From contig JAKUUR010000003.1 of NCBI GenBank assembly GCA_022448455.1, forward strand, positions 1 through 64,000: DNA of 64,000 nucleotides, read 5' to 3'. Shown one piece after another: positions 29,426-39,835 of this stretch; the first letter of the stretch is position 1; each line of letters begins with the position of its first letter. Below the pieces are notes generated by a model. It did not search any database. It worked only from the letters and a program-made list of their open reading frames with translations, and was not told the origin of the DNA. The translations under genes were made by a program, and so were the position numbers. This stretch comes from Candidatus Thioglobus autotrophicus. GTDB taxonomy: Bacteria; Pseudomonadota; Gammaproteobacteria; PS1; Pseudothioglobaceae.

Positions 29426-30196
29426 TCACGAAAAAAATAATTGATTAAAATTTTGCGTTGTGACCGCTGCCATTTCATCAATACTGGTATTTCGAATTTC
29501 AGCGAGTCTTTCTACAACATAATAAGTATAAGCTGGACTATTAGGTTTTCCGCGGAAGGGCATCGGCGTCAAATAAGGACAATCCGTTTCTACTAAAAGA
29601 CGATCAGCGGGAATTTTCTTGGCAACTTCACGCAAAGGTTTTGCGCTATTGAATGTCAAAATTCCTGAAAAAGAAATATACATTCCAAGGTCCAATGCAG
29701 CCTTAGCTGTATCCCAATCTTCAGTAAAACAATGCATAACTCCCGCCTCAGCCTTTTCCTCAGATAGAATTCTAATGGTATCTTTTTTTGCATCTCTCAT
29801 GTGAACGATCATCGGCTTACCAGACTCGTTTGAAGCTGAAATATGGCGACGAAAACGCTCTCTTTGCCAGTCAGCATCGTCTTTTTTAATGTGAAAGTAA
29901 TCTAGACCAGTCTCACCAATCGCAATCACCCTGTCGCTTTTTGCGTAAACCAGTAACTCATCGACTTCCGGGTCTTTACAATTCGTTTCTGTCGGATGAA
30001 CTCCGACCGATGCGAAAATACTTGGGTGAGCCAATGCCAAGTTGTGCACTTGATCAAAGTGCTCTAAATCAATGCATACGCACAAAAATTTTGATACGGA
30101 TAAGCCGTCAGCGTGTTCCAACATTGATTCAATGCTACCTCCAAATGCATCTAAATCAACACGGTCAATATGGCAATGAGAATCAACGATTTGCAT
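29426..30196 (-). CDS. TatD-family metal-dependent hydrolase
   Basis: A 256-residue TIM-barrel nuclease of the TatD/YcfH family. Metal ligands are visible as DSHCHID at the N terminus, GETGLDYF near residue 95, HMRDA near residue 131, HCFTE near residue 155 and VETDCPYLTP near residue 204. Members of this family act as 3'-5' DNA exonucleases or as D-aminoacyl-tRNA hydrolases; which one applies cannot be read here. The YcfH-like branch fits better than TatD itself. Confidence 0.93.
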   Translation of the reverse strand: MQIVDSHCHIDRVDLDAFGGSIESMLEHADGLSVSKFLCVCIDLEHFDQVHNLALAHPSIFASVGVHPTETNCKDPEVDELLVYAKSDRVIAIGETGLDYFHIKKDDADWQRERFRRHISASNESGKPMIVHMRDAKKDTIRILSEEKAEAGVMHCFTEDWDTAKAALDLGMYISFSGILTFNSAKPLREVAKKIPADRLLVETDCPYLTPMPFRGKPNSPAYTYYVVERLAEIRNTSIDEMAAVTTQNFNQLFFS

Positions 30197-30204
30197 AGCA
30201 AAAA

Positions 30205-30816
30205 TTATAACTGAATTTCTAAAAGTGAACGCTTTTCTGAAACAAAAGGCACCGTCATTGAATGTACCTTTACATTAAAATTATCGACATCCTCTTCATG
30301 AATATTACTGCCTTTCATCAACAAGTAGCGACCATTTTCTTCGAGAAGATGTTTAGTTAATTGGATTGTTTTACTTGCTTCTGCAAAAGCTCTTGAAGTA
30401 ATTTGAGAAAAAGATTTCTTAGATTTAAAGGATTCAACTCTACTATTTACTACGATTAAGTTTTCAAGGGTTAATTCGGATTTTACAGCTTGCATAAATC
30501 GGCACTTTTTACCTACACTATCTAATACAAACACCTCGGTTTCAGGCTTCATGATTGCTATCACAATGCCTGGCAATCCTGCACCTGAGCCTACATCTAA
30601 TAGCAAACCAGGCTGTACAAAATGAATAATTGATAAACTGTCTAACAAATGTTTTTTAACCGATTCAATGGGATCCCGAATAGCACTCAGGTTATAGATC
30701 CTATTCCATTTAAGAATGAGTGAAAGATAACGAAGTAATTGCTGGACTTGTTTATCTGAAAGTGAGATATTCATCAACTCTGCTCCTTCACAGAGTAACC
30801 GTTTTTTTTCACTCAC
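30205..30816 (-). CDS. rsmG: 16S rRNA (guanine-527-N7) methyltransferase
   Basis: A SAM-dependent methyltransferase of 203 residues that modifies G527 of 16S rRNA. The SAM site is [17 protein letters not shown] near residue 74, and NLSAIRDP and SRAFAE are family motifs. The start is GTG at 30816, overlapping the mnmG TGA by four bases (GTGA). The mnmG-rsmG order is conserved in gammaproteobacteria. Confidence 0.95.
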   Translation of the reverse strand: MSEKKRLLCEGAELMNISLSDKQVQQLLRYLSLILKWNRIYNLSAIRDPIESVKKHLLDSLSIIHFVQPGLLLDVGSGAGLPGIVIAIMKPETEVFVLDSVGKKCRFMQAVKSELTLENLIVVNSRVESFKSKKSFSQITSRAFAEASKTIQLTKHLLEENGRYLLMKGSNIHEEDVDNFNVKVHSMTVPFVSEKRSLLEIQL

Positions 30817-32684
30817 GACGGAGTTTTATAGGTTTTTAAATACACCAGAAGAATAGAGATAGATGCAGGTGTTACACCTTGAATTCTACTAGCCTGTCCA
30901 ATTGTTTCAGGTTTTTGTTCGTTTAACTTTTGTCTAACCTCGTTGGATAATGCCTTAATCTTAGTGTAATCAATGTCAGCCGATAAATGAGTATTTTCAT
31001 TTTTGCGATATTTTTCAATCTCATCTAACTGTCGTTTGATATAACCCTCATATTTAATTTGATTTTCAACTTGCTCAATGAGTATAGTGTCTTCCAAAAA
31101 TGGCTTGGCCTTCTCAATTTTACTAAGCGTTTTGTAATCTATATTGGGTCTTTTAAGCAATGCTTCCAAATTATATTCATGGCCTAGTTTTATTCCCAGT
31201 ACAGCTTCAGCTTCAGCATCACCTGCCTGAATCCAAAAAGTCTTTAAGCGTTTCTTTTCTGTTGCCACTTGTTCATACTTACCACTAAATGAACGCCAGC
31301 GAAGATCATCAATAAGGCCTAACTCTCGTGCCTGAGGTGTTAGCCTTTCGTCAGCATTATCTTCACGAAGCAATAATCGATATTCAGCTCGTGAAGTAAA
31401 CATTCTATAAGGTTCACTCGCTCCCTTAGTTGTCAAATCATCAACCATAACGCCAATATATGACTCATCTCGTTTGGCAAGCCATGGGGATTTTTCTTGC
31501 ACCTGTAAGGCGGCATTGATGCCAGCAAGGATACCTTGCGCAGCTGCCTCTTCATAACCTGTTGTGCCATTAATTTGACCAGCAAAAAACAATCCAGATA
31601 TCTTTTTAACTTCAAGCGTTTGTTTTAAACCACGTGGATCAAAAAAATCGTATTCAATAGCATAACCTGGGCGGATAATTTTTGCATTTTCAAAACCCTT
31701 GATCGAGTGAACAAAGTCTTCTTGCACCTCATAAGGCAAAGAGGTGGAGATTCCATTTGGGTATACCTCATGAGTGGTCAGTCCTTCTGGCTCGACAAAT
31801 ATTTGATGAGAGTCTCTTTCTGAAAATCGTACAACTTTATCTTCAATCGAAGGGCAATATCGTGGTCCTACACCTTCAATATTGCCACTATACATCGGTG
31901 AATCTTTCAAGCCATTACTTATATATTCATGTGTTTTAGAATTAGTGTGTGTAATAAAGCAAGGAATCTGCTGAGGGTGATCTGTTGAACTACCCATAAA
32001 TGAAAAACTTGGCAAAGGGGTGTCGCCATGTTGTTTTTGCAAAACATCAAAGTTAATAGTCTTTCCATCCAAACGAGGAGGGGTACCTGTCTTTAATCTT
32101 CCAACTCCTAAATCATAAGAACGTAATTTCTGTGATAAAACGTTAGCAGAAGCATCACCCGCACGACCTCCTTGGTAATTTTGCTTACCAATGTGTATCA
32201 CGCCTCCTAAAAAAGTACCTGACGTAAGAATGACTTTATCTGCAAAAAATTCTAAACCCATTTGAGTGATGACACCTTTTACTTGATAATTCTCAATAAT
32301 TAGGTCATCAACTGGCTGTTGAAATAGAGTCAAATTTTCTTGATTTTCAAGTTTACTTCTAATTGTTGCTTTATACAATATTCTATCTGCTTGGGCTCTG
32401 GTGGCTCTTACAGCTGGCCCCTTTGAGGCGTTTAATGTTCTAAATTGTATGCCAGATTTGTCTATTGCTTTGGCCATTAAACCACCCATAGCATCTATTT
32501 CTTTGACAAGATGTCCTTTCCCAATACCTCCAATAGCTGGATTACAGCTCATCTGACCTAGTGTTTCAATATTATGTGTAATCAATAATGTATCAACACC
32601 CATGCGTGCTGAAGCAAGCGCCGCCTCTGCGCCTGCATGGCCACCACCAACAACAATTACTGGAAAATATTTACTTTGCTTCAT
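30813..32684 (-). CDS. mnmG: tRNA uridine-34 modification enzyme MnmG (GidA)
   Basis: With MnmE it installs the carboxymethylaminomethyl group on wobble U34 of tRNAs. The FAD-binding [20 protein letters not shown] begins near residue 10, and the signatures [21 protein letters not shown] and [12 protein letters not shown] are intact. I start it at ATG 32684 ([10 protein letters not shown], 623 residues) rather than at a TTG 24 bases upstream that gives non-family residues. It is transcribed ahead of rsmG. Confidence 0.96.
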   Translation of the reverse strand: MKQSKYFPVIVVGGGHAGAEAALASARMGVDTLLITHNIETLGQMSCNPAIGGIGKGHLVKEIDAMGGLMAKAIDKSGIQFRTLNASKGPAVRATRAQADRILYKATIRSKLENQENLTLFQQPVDDLIIENYQVKGVITQMGLEFFADKVILTSGTFLGGVIHIGKQNYQGGRAGDASANVLSQKLRSYDLGVGRLKTGTPPRLDGKTINFDVLQKQHGDTPLPSFSFMGSSTDHPQQIPCFITHTNSKTHEYISNGLKDSPMYSGNIEGVGPRYCPSIEDKVVRFSERDSHQIFVEPEGLTTHEVYPNGISTSLPYEVQEDFVHSIKGFENAKIIRPGYAIEYDFFDPRGLKQTLEVKKISGLFFAGQINGTTGYEEAAAQGILAGINAALQVQEKSPWLAKRDESYIGVMVDDLTTKGASEPYRMFTSRAEYRLLLREDNADERLTPQARELGLIDDLRWRSFSGKYEQVATEKKRLKTFWIQAGDAEAEAVLGIKLGHEYNLEALLKRPNIDYKTLSKIEKAKPFLEDTILIEQVENQIKYEGYIKRQLDEIEKYRKNENTHLSADIDYTKIKALSNEVRQKLNEQKPETIGQASRIQGVTPASISILLVYLKTYKTPS

Positions 32685-32706
32685 TTTCTTTTCATCGTTC
32701 CAATAC

Positions 32707-32733
32707 AAAGGGCCCGTAATTTACGGGCCCTTT
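32707..32733 (-). terminator. Terminator of the tkt-gap-pgk-pyk-fba operon
   Basis: A 13-bp inverted repeat (AAAGGGCCCGTAA / TTACGGGCCCTTT) with a one-base centre, 60 bases past the fba stop. The minus-strand reading is followed by TTTGTATTG, a weak U-tract, so some read-through into mnmG is possible. Confidence 0.75.
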
Positions 32734-32792
32734 ATTATACGCTCTATGTTTTAGCTAATCTACGAGCCTAACTTACCTAAAAATAAGATTTA

Positions 32793-33854
32793 CTAGTATT
32801 TATATCCAGCTTCGAACAAGGTATCTTGCGAAGAAGGCTGGGAACCTGCAACATAATCACCTGTAGAGGCTTCAGAGTTTGCTTGTGCTCTTGCCATTAA
32901 AGCTTTTTGACCAGCCACAATATCATTACCCTGCCATGCTTGCAAACAAGATTGCTGTAATGCCCTGCCATAAGAAAATGCGAAGCTCCGTGAACTTGTA
33001 CGATCAATACTATTCATAGTATTAAGATAAACAGAAGCGTCCTCTTCAGTTAAACCACCAGAAAGAAACATGATCCCTGGAACGGCTGCAGGTACACAAC
33101 GCTCCATTGTACGTACAGTCGTCTTAGCAACTTCTTCAGAACCTGCTTTATTATCGTTATCGGCACCTGAAACAGTCATTGAAGGCTTTAATAAACTACC
33201 TTCTAGGAAAACACCGTTTTCTGCACATGCCTTATAAACCTCCGTTAGAATTCTTTCTTGGACTTTTGCTGTACGCTCAATAGTATGGTCGCCATCCATG
33301 AGAATCTCAGGCTCGACAATTGGTACAAGGCCAGATTCTTGACAAATTCTAGCGTAACGAGCCAATCCCCAAGCATTTTCTGTGATCGCAAGATCAGTAG
33401 GACATCCATCAGCAGTAATTTGTAAAACAGCACGCCATTTTGCAAAACGAGCACCACGATCATAATACTCAGCTGTTCGCTCAGCTAAACCTTCTAAACC
33501 CTGACACCAAGTTTCAACTGCGTGAGCCCCTTCAAGTGGGCGCAAACCTTTGTCAACTTTAATTCCAGGAATTATTCCCAACTTATCAAGTTTTGCAACC
33601 ATGGTTTCACCATCTGCATGATTTTGATATAGCGTCTCTTCAAAAAGAATAGCGCCACTTATATACTCACCAAGACCTTCTGAAGTAAACAGCATGCCAC
33701 GATAAGCCTGACGGTTCTCTTCTGTATTTTCCATATTGATACCAGCAAGGCGTTTGCCAATCGTTGGAGTAGATTCATCAACCGCCAGCAAACCTTTTCC
33801 TTTGGTTGCTAGGCGATTGGCTGTTTCTCTCAACTCATCTTGTTTATCGATCAT
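32793..33854 (-). CDS. fba: Class I fructose-bisphosphate aldolase
   Basis: Reversible cleavage of fructose 1,6-bisphosphate through a Schiff base. At 353 residues it resembles eukaryote-type class I aldolases: GKGLLAVDESTPTIGKRL at the N terminus, EGSLLKPSMT with the Schiff-base lysine, and FLSGGLTEEDASVYLNTMN. The C terminus ends in a tyrosine (AGYKY), the residue that is catalytically important in animal aldolases. It is the last gene of the glycolytic operon and needs no zinc, unlike class II. Confidence 0.95.
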   Translation of the reverse strand: MIDKQDELRETANRLATKGKGLLAVDESTPTIGKRLAGINMENTEENRQAYRGMLFTSEGLGEYISGAILFEETLYQNHADGETMVAKLDKLGIIPGIKVDKGLRPLEGAHAVETWCQGLEGLAERTAEYYDRGARFAKWRAVLQITADGCPTDLAITENAWGLARYARICQESGLVPIVEPEILMDGDHTIERTAKVQERILTEVYKACAENGVFLEGSLLKPSMTVSGADNDNKAGSEEVAKTTVRTMERCVPAAVPGIMFLSGGLTEEDASVYLNTMNSIDRTSSRSFAFSYGRALQQSCLQAWQGNDIVAGQKALMARAQANSEASTGDYVAGSQPSSQDTLFEAGYKY

Positions 33855-33881
33855 TATTTTTCATCCCTCTATTTTTATTAT

Positions 33882-35327
33882 TTAATAATTTCCTTCTCCA
33901 ACACGAACAATCTTTATCATGTTTGTTCCGCCTGATTTATCTTTGTACATTCCCTTCGTTATTATTACTAAATCCCCATCTTCCACAGCCGATTTTTTCT
34001 GAAGATTTTCTATCACATGGGTGTTAATGGCATACCAATCATCAGCACTTGTTTTTTTCACGCCGCAAGGGTATACACCCCTATACAAAGTTACCTTTTG
34101 TAATGTTTTCTCACTATCAGACATCGCAAAAATTGAAATATTTGAACTAATTCTAGACATCACCAGAGCAGTATTTCCTGTTTGAGTCAGTGCTGCAACA
34201 ACTTTTGCACCAATATGATTTGCAGCATACATGGCACTCATAGCGATTGAATAATCAACGTCTTCAAAGTGCGAGTGAAGCCTGTGACTAGATAAGGTTG
34301 CTTTTCGACTTTTTTCGGCCTCAAGACAAACATCGCTCATTGTTTTAACGGCATTGACTGGATATTCACCAACGGCAGTTTCTGCTGAAAGCATTACAGC
34401 ATCTGTGCCATCAAGAACGGCATTGGCAACATCAAACACCTCTGCCCGAGTGGCAATGGGATTAGCAATCATTGACTCTAACATTTGTGTCGCTGTAATC
34501 ACAACTTTGTCACTAGATCGAGCCAATTTTATAAGCTTTTTCTGCACTGCAGGTAACTGTGCGTCTCCGATTTCAACCCCTAGATCCCCACGAGCAACCA
34601 TAATTCCCGCTGACTCATTTAATATCTCTTGAATTACGTCGTCTGCTAATGATTCAGCTCGTTCAATTTTCGAGATAACGCTCGCTCTTGAACCGGCTTC
34701 TTTTAAAAGTTTTTTAGTTTCACGTACATCATCTGCATTGACAGGAAAAGATAAAGCAACGTAGTCAGCATCAGCCTTTGCTGCAATCAAAATATCTTTC
34801 TTGTCTTTATCAGTAAGGGCGTGAGCGCTTAATCCTCCGCCACGCAAATTGACGCCTTTATTGTTATGTAGAATACCTGCTTGAATGACGGTTGTTAGAA
34901 TCTTTGAGCCTTCAGTACGTTCCACTTCAAGAATAATTTTGCCATCATCTAATAGCAGAACATCTCCGGCTTTAACCTCATTGGGTAAAGACTTATATGC
35001 AATGCCAACAGAATTTTGATCACCTTTGTTTTCATCTAAATTTGCATCAAGTGTAAACTTGGAGCCATTTTTTAATTCAACTTTGTCATTTTTGAAAGCA
35101 GATATACGAATCTTTGGACCTTGAAGGTCCATTAAGATACCGATGTAGGTATCGTTTTCTTTTGCATAGTCTCTCACTGCCGCAATACGGCTCAAATGCT
35201 CCTCTTCTGCGCCATGAGAAAAATTGATGCGCACAACATTTACACCAGCATCTAAGATACCTTCCAATACTCCTGGCTTATCGGTTGCTGGGCCCAGTGT
35301 TGCTAGAATTTTAGTTCGTCTATTAAT
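33882..35327 (-). CDS. pyk: Pyruvate kinase with an apparent ATT start codon
   Basis: Converts phosphoenolpyruvate and ADP to pyruvate and ATP. The catalytic core has KGVNLRGGGLSAHALTDKD, the lysine motif SVISKIERAE and GIMVARGDLGVEIG, then the C-terminal allosteric domain. The first ATG, GTG or TTG in frame (TTG at 35267) would remove strand one and the conserved NRRTKILATLGPATDKPG stretch, which is plainly encoded upstream. Reading on, the frame meets only ATT at 35327 and 35330 before the pgk coding region, with AGAGGA six or three bases before them. ATT at 35327 gives 481 residues, the normal size. Confidence 0.9.
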   Translation of the reverse strand: MNRRTKILATLGPATDKPGVLEGILDAGVNVVRINFSHGAEEEHLSRIAAVRDYAKENDTYIGILMDLQGPKIRISAFKNDKVELKNGSKFTLDANLDENKGDQNSVGIAYKSLPNEVKAGDVLLLDDGKIILEVERTEGSKILTTVIQAGILHNNKGVNLRGGGLSAHALTDKDKKDILIAAKADADYVALSFPVNADDVRETKKLLKEAGSRASVISKIERAESLADDVIQEILNESAGIMVARGDLGVEIGDAQLPAVQKKLIKLARSSDKVVITATQMLESMIANPIATRAEVFDVANAVLDGTDAVMLSAETAVGEYPVNAVKTMSDVCLEAEKSRKATLSSHRLHSHFEDVDYSIAMSAMYAANHIGAKVVAALTQTGNTALVMSRISSNISIFAMSDSEKTLQKVTLYRGVYPCGVKKTSADDWYAINTHVIENLQKKSAVEDGDLVIITKGMYKDKSGGTNMIKIVRVGEGNY

Positions 35328-35329
35328 AA

Positions 35330-36493
35330 TTATTCCTCTGCTCTGCTTTCTAAAACTTCTACTACTGGTAATTTCTTACCTTCTAGAAATTCTAAGAAGG
35401 CGCCACCACCGGTTGATAGATAGGAAATTCTATCTGCAATATTGAATTTATCTACTGCAGCAAGAGTGTCACCACCACCTGCAATTGAAAAAGCTTTGGA
35501 TTCTGCAATCGCATTTGCCAAGATTTCAGTACCACTTGCGAATTGGTCAAACTCAAACACGCCAACAGGTCCATTCCAAACAATCGTACCAGCATTGAGC
35601 ATAATCTCAGCTAATTCACTGGCAGAATTAGGACCAATATCAAAAATCATATCATCTACAGCAACATTACTTGAGCTTTTAATTTCTGCAGTCGCAAACT
35701 CAGAAAACTCCTTACCACATACTACATCAGTTGGTACAGGAATTAGACAATCCTTCATCAAAGCTTGGGCTGTTGGAATGAGGTCATGCTCGCACAAAGA
35801 TTGACCAACAACATGGCCTTGGGCAGCAATAAAAGTATTAGCAATGCCACCACCAACTACTAATTGATCAACAATTTTTGAAAGGGCATCTAATACAGTC
35901 AACTTAGTTGATACTTTTGAGCCACCAACAATTGCCACCATTGGTCTCTTTGGGTTGTCAAGTGCCCTTCCAAGAGCTTCTAGCTCTGCAACAAGAAGCG
36001 GTCCTGCACAAGAAATAGGTGCAAACTGTGTGACTCCATAGGTCGACGAATGAGTCCTATGTGCCGTACCAAACGCATCTTGTACACAGACATCACACAA
36101 GGCTGCCATTTTTTTTGATAAAGTCTCGTCGTTCTCCTTTTCACCTTCGTTGAATCGTACATTTTCACAAAGTACAACTTCACCATCTTCTAACTCCACA
36201 CCATCAAGCCAATTAGATACAAGATTCACTGGCTGACCGAGTAATTTGGTGAGATGTTTAGCTACCGGCTCTAATGAGAACTTTGCATCAAACTCACCAG
36301 CAGTTGGCCTACCGAGGTGTGTAGTTAACATCACTTTGGCGCCAGCTTCTATTGCATGAATAATAGTTGGTAGAGAAGCTACAATACGTTTATCACTCGT
36401 AACCTCACCATCCTTAATTGGGACATTTAAATCCTGCCTAATTAAAACCCGCTTACCTGATAAATCCAGATCGGTCATTTTAAGTACATTCAT
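35330..36493 (-). CDS. pgk: Phosphoglycerate kinase
   Basis: Interconverts 1,3-bisphosphoglycerate and 3-phosphoglycerate with ATP formation. The 387-residue protein has [10 protein letters not shown] near residue 17, the substrate-binding [16 protein letters not shown], and the C-terminal nucleotide motif [15 protein letters not shown] at 36493 gives [16 protein letters not shown], as in E. coli. Its TAA is two or fewer bases from the proposed pyk start, so pyk is probably translated by coupling from pgk. Confidence 0.97.
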   Translation of the reverse strand: MNVLKMTDLDLSGKRVLIRQDLNVPIKDGEVTSDKRIVASLPTIIHAIEAGAKVMLTTHLGRPTAGEFDAKFSLEPVAKHLTKLLGQPVNLVSNWLDGVELEDGEVVLCENVRFNEGEKENDETLSKKMAALCDVCVQDAFGTAHRTHSSTYGVTQFAPISCAGPLLVAELEALGRALDNPKRPMVAIVGGSKVSTKLTVLDALSKIVDQLVVGGGIANTFIAAQGHVVGQSLCEHDLIPTAQALMKDCLIPVPTDVVCGKEFSEFATAEIKSSSNVAVDDMIFDIGPNSASELAEIMLNAGTIVWNGPVGVFEFDQFASGTEILANAIAESKAFSIAGGGDTLAAVDKFNIADRISYLSTGGGAFLEFLEGKKLPVVEVLESRAEE

Positions 36494-36520
36494 CAATTTT
36501 TCCCCATAAATTCAAATAAT

Positions 36521-37519
36521 TTATTCGGTAATATGCTCAGCCAAACGCAGCAGGTTGCATGTATAGCTGTACTCATTGTCGTACCAAGAAATCAGCTTAA
36601 CAAATGTTGAATCCATCGCCATACCAGCCTCAGCGTCAAAGGTTGATGCGCAAGTACTACCAATGAAGTCAGTTGAAACCACCTTCTCATCTGTGTAACC
36701 TAAAACTCCTTTCATAGAGCCTTCTGAAGCAGATTTCATTGCTGCACAGATGGATTCATAGTCAGATTCAGTTTTTAACTCAGCAGTTAAATCCACTACT
36801 GAAACATTAGAGGTTGGTATACGAAAAGCCATTCCAGTTAATTTACCGTTTAACTCAGGCAACACGACACCCACTGCTTTAGCAGCTCCAGTTGATGAAG
36901 GAATAATATTTTCCAAAATACCACGACCACCTCTCCAGTCTTTCATTGAAGGGCCATCTACAACTTTTTGAGTTGCCGTTGCAGCATGTACAGTTGTCAT
37001 TAAGCCGCGCTTAATACCCCACTCATCATGAAGTATTTTGGCAATCGGCGCCAAACAATTAGTTGTACAAGAGGCAGCTGAGATGATCGCTTGACCATCA
37101 TATGAATTATGGTTAACGCCATAAACAAACATAGGAGTTCCGTCTTTGGAAGGGGCTGATTGAATGACTTTTTTTGCGCCCGCTTCAATGTGAGCTTGAC
37201 AACTATCTTCTGTTAAGAAGAATCCTGTACAGTCAATCACTAAGTCTGCTCCGATCTCGTCCCACTTTAAATCAGCAGGGTTACGCTCTGCAGTTAAACG
37301 AATCTTTTTACCATCAATAACAAAATTATCACCTTCAACAGCGACATCTTTACCAAAACGACCATGAACTGAATCATACCTAAGCATGTAAGCCAAATAG
37401 TCGTTGTCAAGTAGGTCGTTAATTCCTACAACTTCTAAGCCATCAAAATCTTTCTCAATCGCACGAAAAACCATACGACCGATGCGACCAAAACCATTAA
37501 TACCAACTTTAACTGTCAT
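36521..37519 (-). CDS. gap: Glyceraldehyde-3-phosphate dehydrogenase
   Basis: NAD-dependent oxidative phosphorylation of glyceraldehyde 3-phosphate. The 332-residue sequence has the Rossmann start [16 protein letters not shown], an aspartate after the second strand (GINDLLDND), which favours NAD, and the catalytic cysteine in [15 protein letters not shown] near residue 150. ATG at 37519 follows GGAG by seven bases; residues encoded upstream are not conserved. It lies between tkt and pgk. Confidence 0.97.
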   Translation of the reverse strand: MTVKVGINGFGRIGRMVFRAIEKDFDGLEVVGINDLLDNDYLAYMLRYDSVHGRFGKDVAVEGDNFVIDGKKIRLTAERNPADLKWDEIGADLVIDCTGFFLTEDSCQAHIEAGAKKVIQSAPSKDGTPMFVYGVNHNSYDGQAIISAASCTTNCLAPIAKILHDEWGIKRGLMTTVHAATATQKVVDGPSMKDWRGGRGILENIIPSSTGAAKAVGVVLPELNGKLTGMAFRIPTSNVSVVDLTAELKTESDYESICAAMKSASEGSMKGVLGYTDEKVVSTDFIGSTCASTFDAEAGMAMDSTFVKLISWYDNEYSYTCNLLRLAEHITE

Positions 37520-37538
37520 CTTTTTACTCCTCAATATT

Positions 37539-39527
37539 TTAACCTAACACTGACTCAACAGTTGAAACTACCTTCTCTACTGTAAAGCCAAAATGTTTAA
37601 ACAAATCTCCCGCAGGTGCAGATTCACCAAATGTCGACATAACCACAACATCACCGTCAAGACCGATATATTTGTACCACGACTCTGCAACGCCGGCTTC
37701 AATTGCCACACGTTTAACTCCAGGTGTTAAAACAGAATCTTTGTAATCCTGATCTTGGTCATCAAATGCATTAGTAGATGGCATTGAAACCACTCGAACT
37801 TTCTTATCAGTCATTGCTTCAGCGGATTCAACTGCTAAGCCAACCTCTGATCCAGTAGCAATTAAAATAATTTCAGCTTCACCTTCACAGTCCTTGAGAA
37901 CGTAGCCACCTTTTTCAATATCTCTTACTTGGTCATCCGTGCGCTCCATTGGAGTCAAGTTTTGGCGCGAGAAAATTAATGCCGTTGGTGCATCAATTCT
38001 CAGCATTGCCATTTTCCAAGAAACCGCTGATTCAATTGCATCACATGCTCGCCAAGTTTGAAAGTTAGGAATTACTCGAATAGTAGATAGTTGTTCAACT
38101 GCCTGATGCGTTGGACCGTCTTCACCTAGACCAATTGAATCATGACTATAAACGAAGATAGAACCGATTTTCATCATTGCTGACATACGAAGAGCGTTAC
38201 GCATATACTCCATAAACATCAGGAATGTTGCACTATAAACCTTGAGTCCACCATGAAGAACCATTCCATTCATCATCGTTGCCATACCAAACTCACGAAC
38301 ACCCCATGAAATATAATTACCGTTCGCATTATCAGCATTAACAACAACACTGCCAGACCATTTGGTCAAGTTAGAACCTGTTAAATCAGCTGACCCTCCA
38401 AACAATTCAGGAACAATAGGTCCCATTGCTTCAATCGCATTTTGCGAGGCTTTTCTGGAGGCAATATTAGGCATTTCTTCTTGAGTTTTGGCAATGTATT
38501 TGTCCATTTCGTCAACAAAATTAGCAGGCAGTTCACCTGACATACGACGTTCAAACTCGGCTGCGTCTTCCGGAAATTCAGCCCTATAAGCCTTAAATCT
38601 CTCGTTCCAATCTTCTTCAACTTCAGCTCCTTGTGCTATATGGTTCCAGCCTTCATAAATTTCATCTGGGATTATAAAAGGCTCATGATGCCAACCAAGC
38701 TGTTCGCGAGTTTTAGCGACCTCTTCATCACCCAGAGGTGCACCATGACAATCGTGTGTACCGGCCAAGTTGGGTGCACCAAAACCAATCACTGTGCGTG
38801 TGCAAATAAGGGTTGGCCTATCTTTAATTGATTTTGCTTCCACAATAGCGGCGTTAACTGCAACTGAGTCATGTCCATCAACATCGGCAATTACATGCCA
38901 GTCATATGATTTAAATCTTCCCGGGACACCTTTCTCCATCCAGTCACCAATGTGGCCGTCAATTGAGATATCGTTATCATCCCAAAAAGCAATTAATTTA
39001 CCCAAGCCTAATGTTCCAGCCATCGAACAAGCCTCATGCGACAAACCTTCCATCAAGCAACCATCTCCCATAAACACATAGGTATAGTGGTCTACAATAG
39101 AGTGCCCGGTTTTGTTGAAATGCGCAGCAAGAGTTCTCTCTGTAATTGCCATACCAACAGCATTTGAAATACCTTGAGCTAATGGTCCAGTCGTTGTTTC
39201 TACTCCATCCGCGTAACCATACTCAGGATGCCCTGGAGTTTTGGAATGCAACTGACGAAAATTTTTTATTTCATCAATACTTAAATCAAAACCTGTCAGG
39301 TGCAATAAAGAATAAATCAACATCGAGCCATGGCCGTTGGATAAAACAAAGCGATCTCGATCAGCCCAATTTGAATTGGCAGGGTTATACTTTAAATGGT
39401 TGTTCCATAAAACTTCGGCAATGTCAGCCATTCCCATAGGGGCACCTGGGTGTCCAGACTTTGCTTTTTGGACAGCGTCCATACTTAAAGCACGAATTGC
39501 ATTCGCTAATTCTCTCCGTGAAGTCAT
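37539..39527 (-). CDS. tkt: Transketolase
   Basis: A thiamine-diphosphate enzyme that moves two-carbon ketol units in the pentose phosphate or Calvin cycles. The 662-residue protein has the [20 protein letters not shown] start, the ThDP motif [18 protein letters not shown] ending in a [10 protein letters not shown] aspartate region, and the pyrimidine-domain [15 protein letters not shown] at 39527. It is the first gene of tkt-gap-pgk-pyk-fba and diverges from ppsA across 308 bases. Confidence 0.97.
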   Translation of the reverse strand: MTSRRELANAIRALSMDAVQKAKSGHPGAPMGMADIAEVLWNNHLKYNPANSNWADRDRFVLSNGHGSMLIYSLLHLTGFDLSIDEIKNFRQLHSKTPGHPEYGYADGVETTTGPLAQGISNAVGMAITERTLAAHFNKTGHSIVDHYTYVFMGDGCLMEGLSHEACSMAGTLGLGKLIAFWDDNDISIDGHIGDWMEKGVPGRFKSYDWHVIADVDGHDSVAVNAAIVEAKSIKDRPTLICTRTVIGFGAPNLAGTHDCHGAPLGDEEVAKTREQLGWHHEPFIIPDEIYEGWNHIAQGAEVEEDWNERFKAYRAEFPEDAAEFERRMSGELPANFVDEMDKYIAKTQEEMPNIASRKASQNAIEAMGPIVPELFGGSADLTGSNLTKWSGSVVVNADNANGNYISWGVREFGMATMMNGMVLHGGLKVYSATFLMFMEYMRNALRMSAMMKIGSIFVYSHDSIGLGEDGPTHQAVEQLSTIRVIPNFQTWRACDAIESAVSWKMAMLRIDAPTALIFSRQNLTPMERTDDQVRDIEKGGYVLKDCEGEAEIILIATGSEVGLAVESAEAMTDKKVRVVSMPSTNAFDDQDQDYKDSVLTPGVKRVAIEAGVAESWYKYIGLDGDVVVMSTFGESAPAGDLFKHFGFTVEKVVSTVESVLG

Positions 39528-39835
39528 GCTAGACCCTGATTTATACAAAACCGAATATTATACATTTTTTTTGCCCTTTTTTCTGCCGTTAAAGTTACTA
39601 TTCGTGTATAAACTGATAGTAATTTTCACTTGCAATATAGTCTGATAATGAAATTATCAAAAATAAATATTAATCGGAAAAATTCTTTAACGTATTTCAT
39701 TTTTAGTATATTAAAATTATACTTTTTTTGATAAAAACTTATTTTACAAAACGTGTCTTTTTGTAATCATTTTATTCAAAATTGATCTTTTCTTAAAATG
39801 ATTGTTAGTTGATTGATTAATATTCTAGGACTGTG
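39528..39835. other. Divergent control region between tkt and ppsA
   Basis: About 308 very AT-rich bases between two divergent central-carbon genes. It must hold promoters for the glycolytic operon and for ppsA. I see several T-runs and A/T blocks but no convincing -35/-10 pair, no hairpin and no coding frame. Confidence 0.6.

Noticed and set aside
33882-35340. Frameshift or truncation of pyruvate kinase
   Set aside because: The conserved N terminus is in the same frame as the rest and intact; only a standard start codon is missing.
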